Shown here: piece after piece, positions 59,391 through 64,000 of the stretch
Position numbering within the stretch: position 1 is the first letter of the stretch
Layout of the letters: every line of letters begins with the position of its first letter
From: Nocardia suismassiliense
GTDB taxonomy: Bacteria; Actinomycetota; Actinomycetes; Mycobacteriales; Mycobacteriaceae
Reading direction: 5' to 3'
Assembly (NCBI RefSeq): GCF_900269665.1
Contig: NZ_LT985361.1
Span: 7,595,992 to 7,659,991 of the forward strand
Length of the DNA: 64,000 nt
Notes under the pieces: model-generated
The model's input: the letters and a program-made list of their open reading frames with translations, nothing else
Told to the model about the DNA's origin: nothing
The model's database searches: none
Translations under genes and position numbers: made by a program

Positions 59391-61685
59391 GTGGCATATG
59401 GTCCCGCGCTCGTGAGGCCTAGTGCGGTAATCGCATCGCGAACAGATGTACCCAAGTGGGGGTTGATTACCGCGGCGGGGGTGATCGCCGGATATGTGGC
59501 GGTCCTGCTTGCGGACGCCCGGCACTATTACACCGACGACACCGAAGCCCAGTACGCCCCGATGTGGGTGATGCTCGGCAACCGGCTGCGCGACGGTCAA
59601 TTCTCCGCCCTGGTGCCCTACGAGTGGATGGCGGGCAACTACGCGCTCGAAGAGGCCGGGCTCTACAACCCGCCCCAGCTGCTGGTCCATCTGCTCGCGC
59701 CGTCGATGGACAACCTCGCCGTGTACGCCACGGTGGTGAAGCTGGTCTGCTCGATCATCGCCGCGCTCGGCGTCTACCGGGTCTGCCTGGCCTACGGCGC
59801 GCGTGCACCGTGGGCGGCGGTCGCGGGCATCGCCTTCCCATTGAGCGGATGGTTCCTGTTCTTCGACGAGGCCAGCTGGTGGACCTCGCACACCGCCACG
59901 GCGTGGCTGGTGCACGCCTGGGCGTCCTCGGTGCGCTACACCCGCGGGCGCGGCAGCCCGATCTCGGTGTTCGTCTTCCTGTATCTGGCACTCACGGTCC
60001 AATACGCCTTCCCCGCGGTCGAATCCGCGTTGATGGTGGTCTGCGTCGCCCTCGGTGAGTTCATCTATCAGCGGCGCTGGCAACCCTCGGCGCGGCTACT
60101 GACGGCGGCGGGCTGCGCCGCACTCGCGGCCATGGTCGCCAACCTGCCCGGCATCCTCTCCTCTCAGGTCACCTGGCGGGGCAACGCGAAGATCCACAAC
60201 GATCCGTTCCTGACGGTGCCCTGGTCGGAGTCGCTCAATGCGAGCCTGCCGAGCACGACACCCGCGTTCACCGCGTGGTGGGGGCATGTCCAGCCGTTGC
60301 CGATGGTCTACATCGCCTGGTTCCTGATTCCGGCGCTGGCGTTCGTCGGCTGGCAGGCGGCCCGCAAGTCGGTCCGGGAGTTCAGCAGTATCGCGCTGTT
60401 CGCCGCGGCCGTGCTGATGTGGACCGCGGGGCCGGGTGCGATCGGCCCGCTGCGCTGGCCGGCGCGCGTGCTGCCGATCCTTGCGATGGCGCTGCTCGTC
60501 CTGGTGTGCGTATTGCTCAGCCGCTACGGCACGTTCACCTCGCTGCGCAGGCGGGCCATCGCCGCGGGCGTGCTGATCGGCGTGCTGTTCCTGCGGTCGT
60601 TCTCCGCGGCCCCGGAGATCGTGGTGCGCCACCTCGTCGCGGTGGCGGTGGTCGCCGCGATCGGTGCCGTGGTGGTGTGGCTGGCCCGGAGCAAGGGCAT
60701 AGCGGCGGCGTGCGCGCTGATCATCGTCACCATGTTCCCGATCGCCTTCGCCCAGGTGCACGCCGCACCGCCGACGCCGATGTCCTACGACTTCCCGGAA
60801 CAGCGGTCGGAGATGACCGCGGTCTTCCCCGATTTCACCGGTGTCACCCTGCAACTCGCGGACCGGGCGATCCTGGCGCCGCAGGACAAGACCCTCGAAG
60901 GCGCCTACGGTTCACTCGCCATCGGCAACTACGCCAAGAATCTGGGGTTGCAGTACGTCAACGGCTACACCCCCATCGGCCACTACCCGTTCGCGGGCAT
61001 GCTGTGCATGGCCTGGGACGGCAGCACCTGCACCGACGCGTTCCGCCGCGCCTTCGCCGCCGAACCGTCCACGGGGCGCACGATTGTCGACCTGATGAAG
61101 GTCGACCGGGTCGTGCTGCACACGGCGCAGTACCCCGACGCGGGCAACCACCCGGCGCCGCCCGGCTGGAAGTGGGTGACCTACCCCGGCCACGAGCGCT
61201 ACATCTGGGTGCTGGAACGGGAGAACGGGCTCATCTCCACTGTCAACGGGGCGATCGCCGATACCGCGAATGTCAGCGCCACGTCCACCTCGGGTGCCGC
61301 GGTCACGATCGACGCAAAGGTCACCGCACCGAACGGCGGACGCATCGTATTCTCCCGGCTCGCCTGGCCCGGTTACCGAATCACCCTGAACGGCAACGAA
61401 ATACCGTCGACAACGGTGGCGAACACCTTCCTCGCCGTCGACATCCCAGCAGGCACCGACCGCGCCGACCTGCGGGCTACCTGGCGTCCGCCGGGCTGGC
61501 AGGTCGGCATCGGCACCGCTGTAGCCGGCCTCGCCGGAATCGCCGTGTTGCAGTGGGCATTTCTGCGGCAGCGCAGGCAGGGCTCGCAAATCCCCGCCGA
61601 AGACGAGCAGCCGACGGAAGAATCAACCGGGCCGGATCCGGACGACCGCCAGGAAGCGACGCCGTCCCTGACGCCCAGCGTCTGA
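59391..61685 (+). CDS. large polytopic membrane protein (YfhO/GT-C-like)
   Basis: Predicted 764-aa protein with about twelve membrane helices in residues 20-460 and a soluble extracytoplasmic C-terminal domain (about 460-690), then one more helix near 705 and an acidic tail. The first loop contains DDTEAQYAPMW, with acidic residues where lipid-linked-sugar glycosyltransferases (GT-C) have their catalytic Asp. Overall layout resembles YfhO-type proteins. The start is a GTG at 59391 or 59412. Sugar donor and acceptor are unknown. Confidence 0.85.
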   Translation: MAYGPALVRPSAVIASRTDVPKWGLITAAGVIAGYVAVLLADARHYYTDDTEAQYAPMWVMLGNRLRDGQFSALVPYEWMAGNYALEEAGLYNPPQLLVHLLAPSMDNLAVYATVVKLVCSIIAALGVYRVCLAYGARAPWAAVAGIAFPLSGWFLFFDEASWWTSHTATAWLVHAWASSVRYTRGRGSPISVFVFLYLALTVQYAFPAVESALMVVCVALGEFIYQRRWQPSARLLTAAGCAALAAMVANLPGILSSQVTWRGNAKIHNDPFLTVPWSESLNASLPSTTPAFTAWWGHVQPLPMVYIAWFLIPALAFVGWQAARKSVREFSSIALFAAAVLMWTAGPGAIGPLRWPARVLPILAMALLVLVCVLLSRYGTFTSLRRRAIAAGVLIGVLFLRSFSAAPEIVVRHLVAVAVVAAIGAVVVWLARSKGIAAACALIIVTMFPIAFAQVHAAPPTPMSYDFPEQRSEMTAVFPDFTGVTLQLADRAILAPQDKTLEGAYGSLAIGNYAKNLGLQYVNGYTPIGHYPFAGMLCMAWDGSTCTDAFRRAFAAEPSTGRTIVDLMKVDRVVLHTAQYPDAGNHPAPPGWKWVTYPGHERYIWVLERENGLISTVNGAIADTANVSATSTSGAAVTIDAKVTAPNGGRIVFSRLAWPGYRITLNGNEIPSTTVANTFLAVDIPAGTDRADLRATWRPPGWQVGIGTAVAGLAGIAVLQWAFLRQRRQGSQIPAEDEQPTEESTGPDPDDRQEATPSLTPSV

Positions 61686-61699
61686 CCCGCGCCGCGTCG

Positions 61700-61729
61700 C
61701 CGGTGTCGAAGTGGGGACTTCGACACCGG
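61700..61729. terminator. hairpin terminator between convergent genes
   Basis: A perfect 13-bp stem with a GGGG loop lying in the 46-bp gap between the membrane protein and the convergent nitrilase-type gene. Confidence 0.65.
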
Positions 61730-61731
61730 GC

Positions 61732-62661
61732 CTAGTCGTCCAGAAAGGTTGCGGCGTTCCGGCGCCGACGGTCCACGCTCACTGTGAACACGTCGGGCCG
61801 GGCGTAATGACCGGTGGGGTCGAAGTTCTGGCGTTCCCGCGCGACCGCGGCCGGATCGATGTCGGCGATGACGAGACGTTCGTCGCCGGCTATCGGCTCG
61901 ATCAGCCAGCGGCCGTCCGGGCCGGCCAGGGCGGAGCCGCCGTCGTACCCAGCGGGCGTGTCCAGGGCGAGCAGCTCGTCGCGCAGCGGGAAGTCGGATG
62001 GCACATCGGTGTAGTCGAGGACGGCGCCGACGGCCAGGGAGTACACCCGGCCCTCCTTGGCGATGAACCGGGTGATGTCCTCGGTGTTGCGGACCGCCCC
62101 CGGCCAGGTGGAGATGTGCAGGGTCGTGCCGTCGGCATACAGCGCGTGCCTGGCCTGCGGCATCCAGTTTTCCCAGCAGGACAGGCCGCTGACCCGGAAC
62201 TCGCCGACGTCGTGCGCGCGCAACCCGTGCCCGTCGCCGATCCCCCAGACCATGCGCTCCTCGTGGGTCGGCATCAGCTTGCGATGCGCGCCGACCACGC
62301 CGCGGGCCGGGTCGATGGCGACCAGCGTGCAGTACACCGTGCCGCGGACGCGCTCGGTGATGCCGAGGTAGCAGAACACGCCGAGGTCGGCGACCGCCTC
62401 GCGCACCGTGGCGAGGTGTGTGCCGTCCAGGGTGACAGCCGCGTCCAAATAGTAGGCGTAAGCAGCCTTTTGGGCCGGGTTGTCGAACCGGGCCCCGCCG
62501 GTGCGCGCCAGCCAGATCGGGTAGCCGGACAGGAAGGTCTCCGGGAAGGCGACGAGCTGCACCCCGGCCGCCGCGGCCTTGGTCAGATAGTCGACGACGA
62601 TCTTCGTGCCTGCCGTGGGGTCGAGCCAGGCAGGCCGGGCCTGGGCCGCAGCGATCCGCAT
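61732..62661 (-). CDS. nitrilase-family carbon-nitrogen hydrolase
   Basis: Predicted 309-aa cytosolic hydrolase. The Glu-Lys-Cys triad is visible: AFPETFLSGYP, AHRKLMPTHEE and LSCWENWMP. The C-W-E-N-W block and Y-P-x-W-L after the Glu are typical of true nitrilases and cyanide hydratase relatives rather than amidases. It releases ammonia from a nitrile or related compound. It lies 53 bp after the cutinase-like gene on the same strand. Confidence 0.92.
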   Translation of the reverse strand: MRIAAAQARPAWLDPTAGTKIVVDYLTKAAAAGVQLVAFPETFLSGYPIWLARTGGARFDNPAQKAAYAYYLDAAVTLDGTHLATVREAVADLGVFCYLGITERVRGTVYCTLVAIDPARGVVGAHRKLMPTHEERMVWGIGDGHGLRAHDVGEFRVSGLSCWENWMPQARHALYADGTTLHISTWPGAVRNTEDITRFIAKEGRVYSLAVGAVLDYTDVPSDFPLRDELLALDTPAGYDGGSALAGPDGRWLIEPIAGDERLVIADIDPAAVARERQNFDPTGHYARPDVFTVSVDRRRRNAATFLDD

Positions 62662-62714
62662 GGCACGATGCTAGCGAAACCGCCCGATACGCAAGGGCTT
62701 TGCCGCCGCACCGT

Positions 62715-64000
62715 TCAGTTGGCGTGTCCGATCTGGGTGTTCATCCAGTCACCGAGCCACTGGATGGCGTTGCGACCCGTGTCGTCGACGATGAGGGCGC
62801 CGTAGTTGATGTGCGCGCTCGAGGCGAAAAAGCTTGCGGCACTGAGGCCGTCGCGCAGCATCGCGAGCAGGCTGATGCCGCCCTTGGCCGGCGCGGTCTT
62901 GGCGAGGGCCCCGGTCAGCTCCTCGAGGTCGAGGCGTTGAGTGTTGTCGCCGGTATTGGTTTCGGCAAGCAGTCCGGTGGCGACCGAGGCCAGCTCGAGA
63001 CCCACCGGCAGCAGGCCGGACAGCGCGGCCGCCGCACCCGCCGGGTCGGGCGCCTGCCCGGGCGGCGGGACCAGTTTCTCCAGCACCGACCACGCGATCT
63101 CCTGGATCTGGCCGACCAGGGTGGCCAGCCGCAGCACGTCGGCCTTGGACAGGATCGCCGTCATCGACGTCGCGATCTGGGTGTAGCCCTGCGAGTTCGG
63201 GATCGTGGAGAGCACCTGTGCGACGGCTTTCAGGTCGGCGCTCGCGACGAGTTCGACCAGCGGCCGGAACTGGTTGTTCAGCGCACCGGCGACCTGGTGG
63301 GCGCCCTTGGCGTCCATCGCCGCCACCTTCTGCGACAGCAATGCGAAATTGTCGAGGATCGCGCCGAAGTCGAGGGCCGTGACGTTGGCGACGACATCGA
63401 GGGTCTGGTCGACCAGCACGGTGGGTTTCAGCATCGCCAGGATTTTCGTGGCCGATCCGAGGATGGCCGCCGGTATCTCGGCCAGCGGTCCCACCAGGTC
63501 GATGAGTGCGTCGACCTTGATTGTCAGCGCGGTGGCATCGGGTGAGTCCGCAGGGACTGTGCGAATACCCCTGTTCAACAAGGAAGTCGCGCTGTCGGTG
63601 ATCGTGTTCACCGCCGACGCGGCACCGGCCAGATCGGCTTCCCCAGCCTTGCTCAGTACCCGGCTCGCGTTGTGCTCGGCTGTACCGGCGGGGGCGGCGG
63701 CCAATCGCTCGGCGGTCCCGGAATCTTGCAGGCCGGCGAGGGTTTCGATGGTGCCGATCAACTTGGCGGCGCTGTCGCGGACGTGCGTCAGGTCGAGGCC
63801 GCCGGGCGCGTGCCGGCTGGTGGTCAGCTCGTCGACGGCGCCGGCCAGACCGGACAGGTCGATCTTGGTGTCCTTGACTGCCAGAGTTTTCGCGAAGCCG
63901 GAGTTGCTGGCCGCCTTGCTCAGCAGCGAGCCGAGCCGCGCGAGCAGCGGGTTGTCGCTCTTCTTGATCGAGCAGTACAGGTCGCCGGGGTCGCAGATCG
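62715..64000 (-). CDS. cutinase-family protein with long helical insertion (5' end outside the window)
   Basis: The last 427 residues are visible. They open with ICDPGDLYCS, the disulfide and catalytic-Asp motif of cutinases (family C-x-P-G-D-x-x-C). The matching C-terminal His motif SAHINYG, with the following NAIQWLGDWMNTQI helix, appears only 390 residues later (His codon 62813-62811). In ordinary cutinases these are about 15 residues apart. The intervening part is Leu/Ala-rich and helical, without cysteine. The nucleophile Ser should lie upstream of the window. Cutinase assignment rests on these two end motifs. Confidence 0.75.
   Translation of the reverse strand, partial: ICDPGDLYCSIKKSDNPLLARLGSLLSKAASNSGFAKTLAVKDTKIDLSGLAGAVDELTTSRHAPGGLDLTHVRDSAAKLIGTIETLAGLQDSGTAERLAAAPAGTAEHNASRVLSKAGEADLAGAASAVNTITDSATSLLNRGIRTVPADSPDATALTIKVDALIDLVGPLAEIPAAILGSATKILAMLKPTVLVDQTLDVVANVTALDFGAILDNFALLSQKVAAMDAKGAHQVAGALNNQFRPLVELVASADLKAVAQVLSTIPNSQGYTQIATSMTAILSKADVLRLATLVGQIQEIAWSVLEKLVPPPGQAPDPAGAAAALSGLLPVGLELASVATGLLAETNTGDNTQRLDLEELTGALAKTAPAKGGISLLAMLRDGLSAASFFASSAHINYGALIVDDTGRNAIQWLGDWMNTQIGHAN

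Overview
The window is high-GC actinobacterial DNA, most likely from Nocardia or a close mycolic-acid relative (Corynebacteriales). Support comes from IdeR/DtxR-type iron boxes, a cutinase-family gene, secreted lipases and a sphingomyelinase, GTG/TTG starts, and dense gene packing with 4-bp stop/start overlaps. No rRNA, tRNA, CRISPR array, insertion sequence or phage gene was seen.

Layout. 1-8.9 kb: accessory metabolism and surface genes. These are two methyltransferases around a cupin-XRE regulator, a DinB protein, two exported alpha/beta hydrolases, a convergent pair of exported low-complexity proteins (one a CAP/SCP-domain protein with seven W-x-P-W repeats, one Asp-rich), and a LysR regulator. 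9-29.6 kb: a catechol siderophore locus with four iron boxes. It holds 2,3-dihydroxybenzoate (DHB) formation and activation (SDR dehydrogenase, isochorismatase, free aryl carrier protein, DHB-AMP ligase), a two-module NRPS (C-A-T-C-A-T-TE), a FecCD-type importer (two permeases, ATPase, binding lipoprotein), an EntS-like exporter and a siderophore-interacting reductase. An iron-box-preceded exported protein lies at one edge and a STAND/TPR protein sits inside. No isochorismate synthase or phosphopantetheinyl transferase is in the window. 29.7-42.1 kb: a nucleoside-permease-family lipoprotein, 6-phosphogluconate dehydrogenase, a leaderless subtilase paired with a small protein that resembles its N-domain, exported hydrolases, a MetE-like protein, a DUF574 methyltransferase and a two-component system.

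42.4-51.0 kb: a complete 4-hydroxyproline catabolic operon. Epimerase makes the D-isomer, a three-subunit flavin/iron-sulfur dehydrogenase oxidises it, a deaminase of the DHDPS family forms alpha-ketoglutarate semialdehyde, and an aldehyde dehydrogenase gives alpha-ketoglutarate. An amino-acid permease and a GntR regulator complete the set. 51.0-53.1 kb: a small exported protein, then an 83-aa peptide with three P-L-x-R-W repeats whose gene overlaps that of a JmjC-type oxygenase. This looks like a two-gene candidate for peptide hydroxylation and is the most interesting novelty lead here.

53.1-64 kb: SRPBCC protein, TAT-exported phosphoesterase, sphingomyelinase C, an OFA-family MFS carrier with a 45-aa partner, DUF1206 membrane protein, NUDIX hydrolase, a large membrane protein, a nitrilase-family hydrolase, and a cutinase-like protein (5' end outside the window) whose catalytic Asp-like and His-like motifs are separated by about 390 residues.
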